From: Mycobacterium sp. GA-1285
GTDB lineage: Bacteria > Actinomycetota > Actinomycetes > Mycobacteriales > Mycobacteriaceae
NCBI RefSeq assembly: GCF_001499905.1
Contig: NZ_LQIS01000054.1
Span: 124,001-188,000 of the forward strand
Direction: 5' to 3'
Length of the DNA: 64,000 nucleotides
Part shown: positions 25,677 through 33,792 of the stretch, in pieces
How positions within the stretch are numbered: position 1 is the first letter of the stretch
Layout of the letters: each line of letters opens with the position of its first letter
Made by a program: the position numbers and the translations under genes
The notes under the pieces: model-generated
What the model was told of the DNA's origin: nothing
Database searches by the model: none
What the model saw: only the letters and a program-made list of their open reading frames with translations

Positions 25677-27101
25677 GTGAACGAGTCGCTGAGCTCCCGG
25701 CGCAAGGCCGTCATCCTGGTGACGTGCTGCCTGAGCCTGTTGATCGTGTCGATGGACGCGACGATCGTCAACGTCGCGATACCCAACATTCGCGCCGATC
25801 TTGATGCCACCGGTTCCCAGCTGCAGTGGGTGATCGACGTCTACACGCTGGTGCTGGCGTCGCTGCTGCTGTTGTCGGGAGCGGCCGCGGACCGGTTCGG
25901 CCGGCGGAGCACGTTCCAGATCGGGCTGACGGTGTTCGCGTTAGCGTCGCTGCTGTGCAGCCTGGCGCCGAACATCGAGACCCTGATCGCCGCCCGCTTC
26001 CTCCAAGCGATCGGCGGATCGATGATGAACCCCGTCGCGATGTCGATCATCACGCAGGTGTTCACCGGCCGGGTGGAACGGGCCCGGGCCATCGGCGTGT
26101 GGGGTGGCGTCGTCGGGATCTCGATGGCCGCGGGGCCGATCGTCGGCGGCGCACTCATCGAGTGGATCAACTGGCGCGCGGTGTTCTGGATCAATCTGCC
26201 GATCTGCGCGCTGGCGATCCTGCTGACGGTCATCTTCGTTCCGGAGTCGAAGTCGGCGACGATGCGCGACGTCGATCCGATCGGACAGGCCCTGGGCATG
26301 GCGTTCCTGTTCGGCCTCGTCTTCGTGCTCATCGAGGGCCCGGTGATGGGGTGGGGCGATGGAAAAACCGTCGCGGTGGCGGTGGCCTCTGCGCTGGCTT
26401 TCGCAGGCTTCGTCGCTTACGAGCGCCGTCGCCACGACCCGTTCATCGACCTGAGGTTCTTCCGGAGCATCCCGTTCGCGTCGGCGACGATGATCGCGGT
26501 GTGCGCGTTCGCGTCCTGGGGGGCGTTCCTGTTCATGATGTCGCTGTACCTGCAGGACGAGCGTGGTTTCTCGGCGTTCCACACCGGGCTGATCTATCTG
26601 CCGATAGCCGTTGGGGCGCTGGTGTTCTCGCCGGTGTCGGGTCGGATGGTGGGGCGGTTCGGCGCTCGGCCGTCGTTGTTGGTATCGGGTGTGCTGATCA
26701 CGGCCGCGACGGTGATGCTCGCTCAGCTGTCGGCGGCGACGCCCGTTTGGGAGCTGCTCGTGATCTTCGCCGTCTTCGGTATCGGATTCTCGATGGTCAA
26801 CGCCCCGGTGACCAACGCGGCGGTCAGCGGTATGCCGACCGATCGGGCAGGCGCCGCGTCGGCGATTGCCTCGACCAGCAGGCAGGTCGGCGTGAGTATC
26901 GGTGTGGCCCTGTGTGGTTCGGTTGCAGGCGGCGCGCTGGTCGCGACAGGTCCCGATTTCGCGGAGGCCACCCGGCCGTTGTGGCTGATCTGTGCGGCAC
27001 TCGGGGTGGCGATCATCGCGCTCGGCTTCTACTCGACCTCCGGTAGGGCGTTGCGGTCGGCCGATCGACTGGAACCGTTGGTGGCGGCCGATGTCCGGTG
27101 A
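25677..27101 (+). CDS. DHA2-family MFS drug exporter (EmrB/QacA type)
   Basis: A 474-residue protein with about 14 transmembrane segments. SMDATIVNVAIPNIRADLDA is motif D1 of the 14-TM drug:H+ antiporters, AAADRFGRRSTFQIGL is motif A, and GVVGISMAAGPIVGGALI is motif C. Substrate unknown. GTG 25677 starts VNESLSSRRKAVILV. It is convergent with the FAD dehydrogenase gene, with 4 bp between the stops. No local regulator gene is adjacent. Confidence 0.9.
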   Translation: MNESLSSRRKAVILVTCCLSLLIVSMDATIVNVAIPNIRADLDATGSQLQWVIDVYTLVLASLLLLSGAAADRFGRRSTFQIGLTVFALASLLCSLAPNIETLIAARFLQAIGGSMMNPVAMSIITQVFTGRVERARAIGVWGGVVGISMAAGPIVGGALIEWINWRAVFWINLPICALAILLTVIFVPESKSATMRDVDPIGQALGMAFLFGLVFVLIEGPVMGWGDGKTVAVAVASALAFAGFVAYERRRHDPFIDLRFFRSIPFASATMIAVCAFASWGAFLFMMSLYLQDERGFSAFHTGLIYLPIAVGALVFSPVSGRMVGRFGARPSLLVSGVLITAATVMLAQLSAATPVWELLVIFAVFGIGFSMVNAPVTNAAVSGMPTDRAGAASAIASTSRQVGVSIGVALCGSVAGGALVATGPDFAEATRPLWLICAALGVAIIALGFYSTSGRALRSADRLEPLVAADVR

Positions 27102-27105
27102 TCGA

Positions 27106-28806
27106 CTAACTCTCCAGCACCGCCATCGCGGCGTTGTGTCCGCCGATCCCCGATACTCCGCCTCCACGACGTGAGCCCGCGCCACACAACAGAATTCGGT
27201 CATGTGAAGTCGCCACACCCCAGCGCTGCGCCGGGGTTTCGAGTGGTTCGTCGTCCTCGGCGAACGGCCACGTCAATGCGCCATGAAAGATATGCCCGCC
27301 CGTCATGCGGAGTGAGTGTTCGAGGTCGACCGTCGTCTTCGCCTCGATGCACAACCGGCCCGCCGCATCCTCCATGAGGACATCGTGAATCGGTTCGGCC
27401 AGAAGGGAATTCAATGAGTTCAACACCGCCGACGTCAACGTATCCCGCATCCGATCCGGATCACCGGACGACACCAGGTGATGGGGAGTGTGCAAACCGA
27501 ACACCGTCAACGTCTGTGCCCCGGCGACACGAAGTTCGTCGGACAAGATCGACGGATCGGTCAGCGAGTGACAGTAGATCTCGCACGGCAGCGGGTCCGG
27601 CACAGAACCGTGGTTCGCCCGCAGGTAGGCCCGGTCCAACTGGCTGAATGTCTCATTGATGTGGAACGTTCCGCCGAACGCCTGCTCGGGGGTGACCGTG
27701 TCGTCGCGCAACCGCGGCAGACGCCGCAGCATGAGGTTCACCTTGACCTGGGCACCCGGCGTCGACTCCGGCGCCGGCTCACCCAGCAAGGCCGCGAGCA
27801 CCGTCGGAGTCACGTTGGCCAGAACCGCGTCCCCGTGCACGGTGCGCTCGACGCCGTTGTGGTGGTATCGCACGTCGCCGTCCGGATCGATCGCGTATAC
27901 CTGTGCGCCGCAAGTGATTTCGGCACCGAAACCAGTGGCCGCCGCCGCCAGCGCGCCGCTCACCGCGCCCATCCCGCCGATCGGCACGTCCCAGTCACCG
28001 GTTCCGCCGCCCAGCAGGTGGTAGAGGAAGCAGACGTTCTGGATCAACGACGGGTCGTCGAGGCGGGCGAACGTTCCGATCAACGCGTCGGTGGCCATCA
28101 CGCCGCGCACAACATCGTTGTCCACGGCCGATGCGATGCCGTGACCGATCGGCTCCTCGATCATCAACCGCCATGCGCGGTCGTCGTCCACGAGACGTCG
28201 TACTTCGCTGCGGCGGCGCAACGGTTTCAGCAGGGTCGGCCATATCCGCTCGACCAACCCACCGCACCGGCGGTAGAACTCGGCGAAGCCGGCCTCGTCG
28301 TCGGCCGCCCCGATCGTATCGAACGTCGACGTGGGGCCGATCAGCAGTCCGGTTCGTCCGCCGGTCGCCGGATCGGGCGTGTACGACGAGTAGCGGCGAC
28401 GCACCAGGCGCACCCGCGCGCCCAGGTCGTCGACGATGCGCCGCGGCAGCAGGCTGACCAGATAGGAGTACCGCGACAACCGGGCGTCGACTCCCTCGAA
28501 CGCGTGCGCCGACACTGCGGCGCCGCCGACGTGGTCGAGCCGCTCCAGCAGCCGCACCCGGCGCCCCGCCTTCGCCAGATAGGCCGCCGCGACGAGACCG
28601 TTGTGCCCACCCCCGACGACGACGGCATCATATGTCGCCGCCGGAGCGGCTCCGGCGTCATATGTCGCCGCCGAAGCGGCTCCGGCAGCGTAGCTGGGAC
28701 TCAGTTCAGGTAGCCCTCGACCTCGTCCGGCGGACGCACCTCGGCCTCGCGTGGGTCGCCGCCGGTCTCCCGAAGAGCCCGGCGCTGCCGCAGCAGGTCC
28801 CAACAC
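27106..28806 (-). CDS. FAD-dependent phytoene-desaturase-like oxidoreductase (Rv0897c-like)
   Basis: The family region starts with the Rossmann motif YDAVVVGGGHNGLVAAAYLA, continues GGAAVSAHAFEGVDARLSRY, PIGGMGAVSGALAAAA and MTGGHIFHGALTWPF, and ends with LLCGAGSRRGGGVSGIGGHN. It is an NAD(P)/FAD amine-oxidase/phytoene-dehydrogenase fold of unknown substrate. The start is unclear. The only canonical in-frame start is GTG 28806, which overlaps the DUF2630 gene by about 106 bp. Sequence between 28626 and 28685 contains a 30-bp tandem repeat encoding AGAA(P/S)AATYD twice. The real N-terminus may be nearer 28650 through a non-standard start. Confidence 0.85.
   Translation of the reverse strand: MLGPAAAAPGSSGDRRRPTRGRGASAGRGRGLPELSPSYAAGAASAATYDAGAAPAATYDAVVVGGGHNGLVAAAYLAKAGRRVRLLERLDHVGGAAVSAHAFEGVDARLSRYSYLVSLLPRRIVDDLGARVRLVRRRYSSYTPDPATGGRTGLLIGPTSTFDTIGAADDEAGFAEFYRRCGGLVERIWPTLLKPLRRRSEVRRLVDDDRAWRLMIEEPIGHGIASAVDNDVVRGVMATDALIGTFARLDDPSLIQNVCFLYHLLGGGTGDWDVPIGGMGAVSGALAAAATGFGAEITCGAQVYAIDPDGDVRYHHNGVERTVHGDAVLANVTPTVLAALLGEPAPESTPGAQVKVNLMLRRLPRLRDDTVTPEQAFGGTFHINETFSQLDRAYLRANHGSVPDPLPCEIYCHSLTDPSILSDELRVAGAQTLTVFGLHTPHHLVSSGDPDRMRDTLTSAVLNSLNSLLAEPIHDVLMEDAAGRLCIEAKTTVDLEHSLRMTGGHIFHGALTWPFAEDDEPLETPAQRWGVATSHDRILLCGAGSRRGGGVSGIGGHNAAMAVLES
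28626..28685. repeat. In-frame 30-bp tandem repeat at the dehydrogenase N-terminus
   Basis: Two adjacent copies of a unit containing CATATGTCGCCGCCG(G/A)AGCGGCTCCGG encode AGAAPAATYD twice, immediately before the FAD-binding motif. Copies differ at one or two bases, suggesting a recent duplication. Confidence 0.7.
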
Positions 28807-28961
28807 TGGTCGAGCTGCACCTCGACGGCCTTCAGCCGGCGATGCTCCTCGGATTCGTCGATCTCGCGGTTCTGCAGCTTGGCCCGCAGATCCTGCTCCT
28901 CGGCGACCAGCCTGTTGACCTGGTCGAGAATGTCGGCATCCGTGTTGAAGTCTTTCGCCAT
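28701..28961 (-). CDS. DUF2630 family protein (Rv0898c-like)
   Basis: An 86-residue, highly charged helical protein starting MAKDFNTDADILDQVNRLVA, then EEQDLRAKLQNREIDESEEH, RRLKAVEVQLDQCWDLLRQR, and ending EVEGYLN. It is strongly predicted as a coiled coil. It matches DUF2630 and Rv0898c by length and position. ATG 28961 leaves 31 bp to the divergent FKBP start, so the two promoters overlap. Function unknown. Confidence 0.87.
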   Translation of the reverse strand: MAKDFNTDADILDQVNRLVAEEQDLRAKLQNREIDESEEHRRLKAVEVQLDQCWDLLRQRRALRETGGDPREAEVRPPDEVEGYLN

Positions 28962-28992
28962 CAACCCAGTCTGCCCGACTACCGTGAGTGCG

Positions 28993-29367
28993 GTGACGTC
29001 AAGTTCAGGGCAGAAGCCCGAAATCGACTTCCCCGACGGCCCTCCGCCCACCGAATTGGTGATCACCGATCTGGTCGTCGGCAACGGGGCTGAAGCGGTG
29101 CCCGGCGCCAACGTCGAGGTGCACTACGTCGGCGTGGAGTACGACACCGGCGAGGAATTCGACAGTTCGTGGAACCGCGGCGAGTCGATCGAGTTTCCGC
29201 TGCGCGGACTCATCCAGGGTTGGCAGGACGGCATTCCGGGAATGAAGGTCGGCGGTCGACGACAGCTCGTCATCCCGCCGGAGCAGGCCTACGGTCCCGC
29301 CGGCGGCGGGCACCGGCTCTCCGGAAAGACGCTGATATTTGTCATCGACCTTCTGGCTACCCGTTGA
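28993..29367 (+). CDS. FKBP-type peptidyl-prolyl cis-trans isomerase
   Basis: A 124-residue single-domain FKBP. It contains VEVHYVGVEYDTGEEFDSSW, FPLRGLIQGWQDGIPGMKVGG, RRQLVIPPEQAYGP and the C-terminal LIFVIDLLATR, covering the conserved proline-isomerase/FK506 pocket (Y, F, D, V, I, W positions). No signal peptide, so cytosolic. GTG 28993 (VTSSSGQKPEIDFP) is preferred; GTG 28984 three codons upstream is possible. It is convergent with prrB across palindrome copy C. Confidence 0.9.
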   Translation: MTSSSGQKPEIDFPDGPPPTELVITDLVVGNGAEAVPGANVEVHYVGVEYDTGEEFDSSWNRGESIEFPLRGLIQGWQDGIPGMKVGGRRQLVIPPEQAYGPAGGGHRLSGKTLIFVIDLLATR

Positions 29368-29371
29368 CCAA

Positions 29372-29434
29372 CGCCGAAACTGAACTTGTGCGCGTCAGAT
29401 GGGCAGCTTTTCGTACAGAAGTTCAGTTTCGGCG
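29372..29434. repeat. Intergenic palindrome, GAAACTGAA family, copy C
   Basis: A perfect 16-bp inverted repeat: CGCCGAAACTGAACTT at 29372-29387 pairs with 29419-29434 around a 31-nt loop. It sits between the convergent FKBP and prrB genes. Arm sequence, loop length and outer boundary closely match copy A at 7628-7692, about 22 kb away. Confidence 0.8.
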
Positions 29435-29447
29435 CCCAGGCAACCGA

Positions 29448-30791
29448 TCACTGATGGCCGGGCAGGCGTAACAGCAGTCGAGCGCCGCCCAACGGGCTTT
29501 CCTCCAAAGACGCTGTGCCGCCGTGCAATTCGGCCTGCTGGGCCACCAGTGCCAGGCCGAGGCCCGAGCCCGACACCGAGGCCGTCGACCCGCGCGAGAA
29601 CCGTTCGAACACGATCGAGCGCTCCTCCTCGGGAATGCCGACACCGTCGTCGTCGATCGCGATCTCCACGCCCGCGCGCGAGCTGACTGCCGACAGTTGC
29701 ACGCGTGTGGCACCGCCGTGCTTAACGGCGTTGGCGATCGCGTTGTCGACCGCCAACCTCAGACCGGCGGGCAGGCCCACGATGATGATCGTCGGCGCAG
29801 GAACCAACGACACGTCCAGATCGGGATAGACCCGCATCGCGTCGTGGGCGGCGCGGTCGAGCAACTCGGTGATGTCGACGGGCACGTGGTCGTCGGCGGT
29901 CGACAGCTCGCCTTGCGCCAGTCGCTCCAACGCGCTGAGCGTGGCCTCGATGCGCGACTGGGTCCGGATCACGTCGTTGACCACTTCTTTGCGCTGGTCC
30001 TCGGGCAGGTCAAGGGTCGACAGCACCTCGAGGTTGGTCCGCATCGCGGTCAACGGCGTGCGCAGTTCGTGTGCGGAGACCGAGGCGAAGTCGCGGGCCG
30101 ACGCCAGCGCGGCCTTGGTCCGGTCCTGTTCCTTCCACACGCGTTCGACCAGGCCCTTGACCGCCTCGGCGATCTCGACGGCCTCGGTGGCGCCGCGCAC
30201 CTCGACGTCGGGATCCTCGTCACCGGTGTCGATCTGGCGGGTCTGTTGCGCCAGGCTCTTGAGCGGACGCACCGCGAACGCGGCCAGTACCCAGCCGAAC
30301 ACCGAGGCGGCGCCGACGGCGAACACGCAGATGATGATCACCCGCCGGTGCAGGTTGTTGGTGTCGGCGATGGTGGCGTCGTAGGTGGCGCCGACGGCCA
30401 CCGACATCGGCCCGGGGTAATAAGGGATGTCGACGGTGCGGACCCGGTAGCGCACACCGTCGACGTAGGTGTCGGCGTATCCGGGTTCGAGCTGCGGGAG
30501 AACCACGTGGGAGTTGGACGTCACCTCGTTCCCGCGGTGAACGGTGATGACGGCGTCCTGGTTGGTCGGCGACTTGGGTATCTCGTCCAAGCCGCGCGGC
30601 AGGAACGGGATCGCGAAGCCGGCGGCCTCGTCGAGCCGGCGGTCGAGGCGTTCCTTGCGGTCGTTGGTGATACCGACCCAGACGACCGTCCCGACGATGA
30701 CGACGACGATTGCCGCGCCGATCGCGGTGGCCAATGCGACGCGGGTGCGCAGCGACGGGGTTCGGCGGAAGATCCGCGACAGCAGGCTCAT
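29448..30791 (-). CDS. prrB: Sensor histidine kinase PrrB
   Basis: A 447-residue membrane kinase with TM1 (about 19-41) and an extracytoplasmic domain to about residue 150. TM2 and a HAMP domain follow (VRPLKSLAQQTRQIDTG). The HisKA box ASVSAHELRTPLTAM contains the phosphorylated His, and the HATPase motifs are NAIANAVKHGG, DDDGVGIPEEE and GSGLGLALV. It phosphorylates PrrA. The two genes are 16 bp apart in the order prrA-prrB. In M. tuberculosis PrrAB (Rv0903c/Rv0902c) is linked to early intracellular adaptation and is essential. Confidence 0.95.
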   Translation of the reverse strand: MSLLSRIFRRTPSLRTRVALATAIGAAIVVVIVGTVVWVGITNDRKERLDRRLDEAAGFAIPFLPRGLDEIPKSPTNQDAVITVHRGNEVTSNSHVVLPQLEPGYADTYVDGVRYRVRTVDIPYYPGPMSVAVGATYDATIADTNNLHRRVIIICVFAVGAASVFGWVLAAFAVRPLKSLAQQTRQIDTGDEDPDVEVRGATEAVEIAEAVKGLVERVWKEQDRTKAALASARDFASVSAHELRTPLTAMRTNLEVLSTLDLPEDQRKEVVNDVIRTQSRIEATLSALERLAQGELSTADDHVPVDITELLDRAAHDAMRVYPDLDVSLVPAPTIIIVGLPAGLRLAVDNAIANAVKHGGATRVQLSAVSSRAGVEIAIDDDGVGIPEEERSIVFERFSRGSTASVSGSGLGLALVAQQAELHGGTASLEESPLGGARLLLRLPGHQ

Positions 30792-30807
30792 GGGGTCTTC
30801 ATCGAGG

Positions 30808-31509
30808 TCACTGCGTCCTCAGCACGAACCCCACTCCGCGGACGGTGTGCAGGAGCCGGGGGGCACCGCCCGCTTCGAGCTTGCGGCGCAAATAGCCGAT
30901 GAAGACGTCGACGACGTTGGTGTCGGCGGCGAAGTCGTAGCCCCAGACGAGTTCGAGCAGCTGCGCGCGTGACAACACGGCGGTCTTGTGCTCGGCCAGC
31001 ACCGCGAGCAGGTCGAACTCGCGCTTGGTCAGGTCGACGTCGACGCCGTTGACGCGGGCACGGCGGCCCGGGATGTCGACCTCCAAAGGCCCGACCTGGA
31101 TGGTCTCCGACGAGAACGTCGCCGTGGACCCGCGCCGACGCAGCAGGGCCTTCACCCGGGCCACCAATTCGGCGAGCACGAAGGGTTTGACCAGGTAGTC
31201 GTCGGCGCCGGCCTCCAGACCGGCGACCCGGTCGTCGACAGAACTGCGGGCGGACAGCACGCAGACCGGCACGTCGTTGTCCATCGCGCGCAGTGCGGTG
31301 ACCACGCTGACGCCGTCGAGCACCGGCATGTTGATGTCCAGGACGATCGCGTCCGGCCGCGTTTCGGTCGCACTGCGCAGCGCCTCGGCGCCGTCGACGG
31401 CGGTGGCCACCTGGAATCCCGACAGCCGCAGCCCGCGCTCGAGCGAGGCGAGCACGTCGGGGTCGTCGTCGACCACGAGCACCCGGGGTGAGGCTCCGCC
31501 GCTGTCCAT
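30808..31509 (-). CDS. prrA: Response regulator PrrA
   Basis: A 233-residue OmpR/PhoB-type regulator. The receiver domain (residues 8-125) has the acidic pocket VVDDDPD, phospho-acceptor Asp58 in IVLDINMP and Lys in YLVKPF. The C-terminal winged helix has LTKREFDLLAVLAEH and DVFIGYLRRKLEAGG. ATG 31509 (MDSGGASPRVLVVDD) is the family start; the frame is open further upstream. In M. tuberculosis the next upstream gene on this strand is accD3; here it is a DUF4097 gene, so synteny breaks at this point. Confidence 0.95.
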   Translation of the reverse strand: MDSGGASPRVLVVDDDPDVLASLERGLRLSGFQVATAVDGAEALRSATETRPDAIVLDINMPVLDGVSVVTALRAMDNDVPVCVLSARSSVDDRVAGLEAGADDYLVKPFVLAELVARVKALLRRRGSTATFSSETIQVGPLEVDIPGRRARVNGVDVDLTKREFDLLAVLAEHKTAVLSRAQLLELVWGYDFAADTNVVDVFIGYLRRKLEAGGAPRLLHTVRGVGFVLRTQ

Positions 31510-31663
31510 ATAGGCAATATTGCCTGACGCCGCGTAGGAAATGCGGGAGGCCGTGCGAACGGAGACGCCGGAGCCGCCTGCGACATGTCCGGAGCGACGG
31601 ACGCGACCAGTCGGCAACCGCTGTTGATTAGCCGCCAAACGTATGGTTTGCCGGACTTCTGCC

Positions 31664-31685
31664 AAACCTTTGCTGCAAAGGGTTT
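31664..31685 (-). terminator. Hairpin between the DUF4097 gene and prrA
   Basis: AAACCTTTG and CAAAGGGTTT face each other around CTG, giving a 9-pair stem with one bulge in the 211-bp gap between the DUF4097 stop and prrA. It may end the upstream two-component operon before prrA. A nearby repeated GCCAAAC (31632, 31661) could instead be a regulator site. Confidence 0.45.
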
Positions 31686-31720
31686 CGACTTCGCCGAGCG
31701 CGACGTTGGAGCCGACCGTC

Positions 31721-32593
31721 TCAGCCCAGTTCGGTGATCCGCACATTGCCGCTCGTCGAGCTGGCCTTCACGGCAGGCGCCTCCCGATCGTCGGTCTCCG
31801 GCACGGTAACCGTCTCGCCATGCAGTCGCTCGGATCGGGCATGCACTCGATATGGCCCAGGGCCGGGCAACCTCAAGTCGATGTCGCCGCCGGCAGATAC
31901 TTCCGTATTGTGCGGCGCCGCAGAGAAGTCCACCGAGATGTTGCCGGATTCGACTGTTGCACTGAAGGACTCGGCAACGGCGATTCTGGCGCTGGTCTTG
32001 ACGGCACCGTGGAGGACGTGGACATTCATCGCGCGGGCCGAGCCGTCGAGAGTGACGTCGCCGTCATCGGTTTTCGCGGTCAGCCGATCGAGGTCGGCAT
32101 CTGCGAACAGCGATCCGGTTCGGTGGTTGATCGTCACGCTCATGTCTTGTGCGACATCGGGCGAAAGGATGACTTTCATCTCGCCGAGAGTGTCCAACCA
32201 GAAGTAGCCGGATCTGTAGTCGCCGAACGTGACCCGGGTGTCGACATCGTCGCTCTCCACCGTCAGCTCGTTGTGATCGCTCCTCACCAACATGCGCAGG
32301 TCGATCCGGGACTCGGTGGCGTCGGCATCGGTGCTCAAGCGGACGGGCACCGAAACGTTCCCCGTGTCGATGGTCAGCGATCGCATGTCCGCTGGCAATG
32401 GGTGTGAAAAGATGACGACGCGACTGGTGGCGAGCCCGAACGCGAGAATCCCGAGGCCGCCCAAGGTGCCGACGGACACCAACACTGCGATCGTGACGAG
32501 GACGACACGCATCACAGTTCGGGGGTCGAGGCGGGACATCAGGGGCGGCAGAGGAGCTGCCCCGGGGGGACTAGGCAACTCCTCTGCCGACAC
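31721..32593 (-). CDS. Membrane-anchored DUF4097-like (putative adhesin fold) protein
   Basis: A protein of about 290 residues with one transmembrane helix near its N-terminus (VMRVVLVTIAVLVSVGTLGGLGILAFG). The long extracytoplasmic beta-rich region has repeated short Asp/Gly strands (SLTIDTGNVSVPVRL, LTAKTDDGDVTLDGSA, FSATVESGNISVDFSAA, VKASSTSGNVRITELG). The repeating S/TxxGN/DVxV pattern is characteristic of DUF4097/DUF4098 beta-helix proteins. These are often encoded with two-component systems, as here. Start uncertain: GTG 32593 or ATG 32539, with a 10-bp inverted repeat between them. It is the last gene of the operon that begins with the kinase at 35123. Confidence 0.8.
   Translation of the reverse strand: MSAEELPSPPGAAPLPPLMSRLDPRTVMRVVLVTIAVLVSVGTLGGLGILAFGLATSRVVIFSHPLPADMRSLTIDTGNVSVPVRLSTDADATESRIDLRMLVRSDHNELTVESDDVDTRVTFGDYRSGYFWLDTLGEMKVILSPDVAQDMSVTINHRTGSLFADADLDRLTAKTDDGDVTLDGSARAMNVHVLHGAVKTSARIAVAESFSATVESGNISVDFSAAPHNTEVSAGGDIDLRLPGPGPYRVHARSERLHGETVTVPETDDREAPAVKASSTSGNVRITELG
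32547..32588 (-). promoter_or_regulatory. Inverted repeat around the DUF4097 gene start
   Basis: GGCAGAGGAG (32547-32556) and CTCCTCTGCC (32579-32588) are perfect complements with a 22-nt loop. They lie between the two candidate start codons. If translation begins at ATG 32539, the hairpin sits in the leader immediately before it and could limit ribosome access. Confidence 0.4.
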
Positions 32594-32627
32594 CTCATGC
32601 GGGCCGTCGGCCCGATGTCGGTGATGT

Positions 32628-33128
32628 TCACCGCTGCTTCGGCATCTGCGCATCGAGGTGGGCGGCGGCGCGCTTGAGTGTCAGCACTACGTCCGTTCTG
32701 GTCGTGCGCGCATCGTCGTTGTAGGCACTGACGCTCGGCCAAACCTGTGCCGCGACGGAGTTGGCGAGCTCCAGTAGCAGCTGTTCGAGTCGCTGGACCT
32801 GCTCGCGCACCGCGTCAGCTTGAGCGCCGTGCTGCCAATAACCCGACGCCACGCGCAGCGCCCCCTGCAAGCAGAACTTGCATGGTGTCGCTCCAGCCTC
32901 GGTGCGTGCCACATAGCCACCAGCGCCGACGTGCTCGGTGCGCACTCGAACCCATTCGCCCGGTGAAGCGGGGACCGGACTGACCTGATTGCCCTCGGTG
33001 TCGCGGCAGTAGGTGCCCTGAGTCCACCCATCCTCGAGCTCGATGAGCGCCAGAGCATCCTCGATCACCTCGAGGTCGGTCTTCATCGTCATTTGTCCGA
33101 CGGATCGGAGGGGGGCGATCGATGTCAT
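32628..33128 (-). CDS. DUF6197-like protein
   Basis: A 166-residue soluble protein. LEVIEDALALIELEDGWTQG plus TYCRDTEGN, the Cys pair in CKFCLQGALRVASG, and the closing SAYNDDARTTRTDVVLTLKR are the pattern of actinobacterial DUF6197 proteins. ATG 33128 is chosen because GGAAAGGAT precedes it; the frame continues 18 codons upstream. It lies between the response regulator (20 bp) and the DUF4097 gene (about 35 bp) in one operon. Its biochemical role is unknown. The stop overlaps none of its neighbours. Confidence 0.72.
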   Translation of the reverse strand: MTSIAPLRSVGQMTMKTDLEVIEDALALIELEDGWTQGTYCRDTEGNQVSPVPASPGEWVRVRTEHVGAGGYVARTEAGATPCKFCLQGALRVASGYWQHGAQADAVREQVQRLEQLLLELANSVAAQVWPSVSAYNDDARTTRTDVVLTLKRAAAHLDAQMPKQR

Positions 33129-33147
33129 GATGTGATCCTTTCCTTCG

Positions 33148-33792
33148 TTAAGACTCGAGGTAACGCAAGACCGCCAGGACACGGCGGTTCTCGGTGTCGT
33201 CGGGGGCCAGCCCCAACTTGGTGAAGATCGAGGCGATGTGTTTCTCCGCGGAACCGGTGGACATGTGCAGGGTCGTGGCGATCGCCGAGTTGGTCCTGCC
33301 TTCGGCCATCAGCTGCAATACCTCGGCCTCGCGGGGAGTGAGTTGCGCCAGCGCGCTGCGGCGATGCGATCGGGCAAGGATCTGCGACACGACCTCGGGG
33401 TCGAGGAGAGTTCCGCCGCCGCCTACGACGGCCACTGCATCCACGAACGCCGGCACGTCAGCGACGCGGTCCTTGAGCAGGTAGCCGAAGCCACGGGTGT
33501 CCGACGTGATCAGATCGGAGGCATAGCGCTCTTCGACGTAGTGCGACAACACCAGTACGGGCGACTCGGGATTCTGGCTGCGCAGGAGTGCGGCTGCCCG
33601 GATTCCTTCGTCCGTGAACGTCGGCGGCATCCTCACATCGACGATCACGAGATCAGGCTTGGCCTCGTTGACCAGGGACAATAAGTTCGTGGCGTCAGGC
33701 ACGCTTCCCACCACCTCGTGGCCGGCGTCGGTGAGGATGCGCTCGATACCCGCGCGTAGCAGGGCTGAGTCCTCGGCTATCACGATGCGCAT
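33148..33792 (-). CDS. NarL/LuxR-family response regulator
   Basis: A 214-residue regulator. The receiver domain has AEDSALLRAG, phospho-acceptor Asp52 (DLVIVDVRMPP) and Lys in GYLLKDRV. The LuxR-type HTH reads LTPREAEVLQLMAEGRTNSA then IATTLHMSTGSAEKHIASIF. The start overlaps the end of the kinase gene by 13 bp, so the two are translationally coupled. It probably controls its own operon, including the DUF6197 and DUF4097 genes. Confidence 0.93.
   Translation of the reverse strand: MRIVIAEDSALLRAGIERILTDAGHEVVGSVPDATNLLSLVNEAKPDLVIVDVRMPPTFTDEGIRAAALLRSQNPESPVLVLSHYVEERYASDLITSDTRGFGYLLKDRVADVPAFVDAVAVVGGGGTLLDPEVVSQILARSHRRSALAQLTPREAEVLQLMAEGRTNSAIATTLHMSTGSAEKHIASIFTKLGLAPDDTENRRVLAVLRYLES

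Noticed and set aside
29523..30902. 459-codon plus-strand frame over prrB
   Set aside because: It is antisense to a complete histidine kinase with all motifs. The sequence is repetitive Gly/Arg/Asp without a fold signature.
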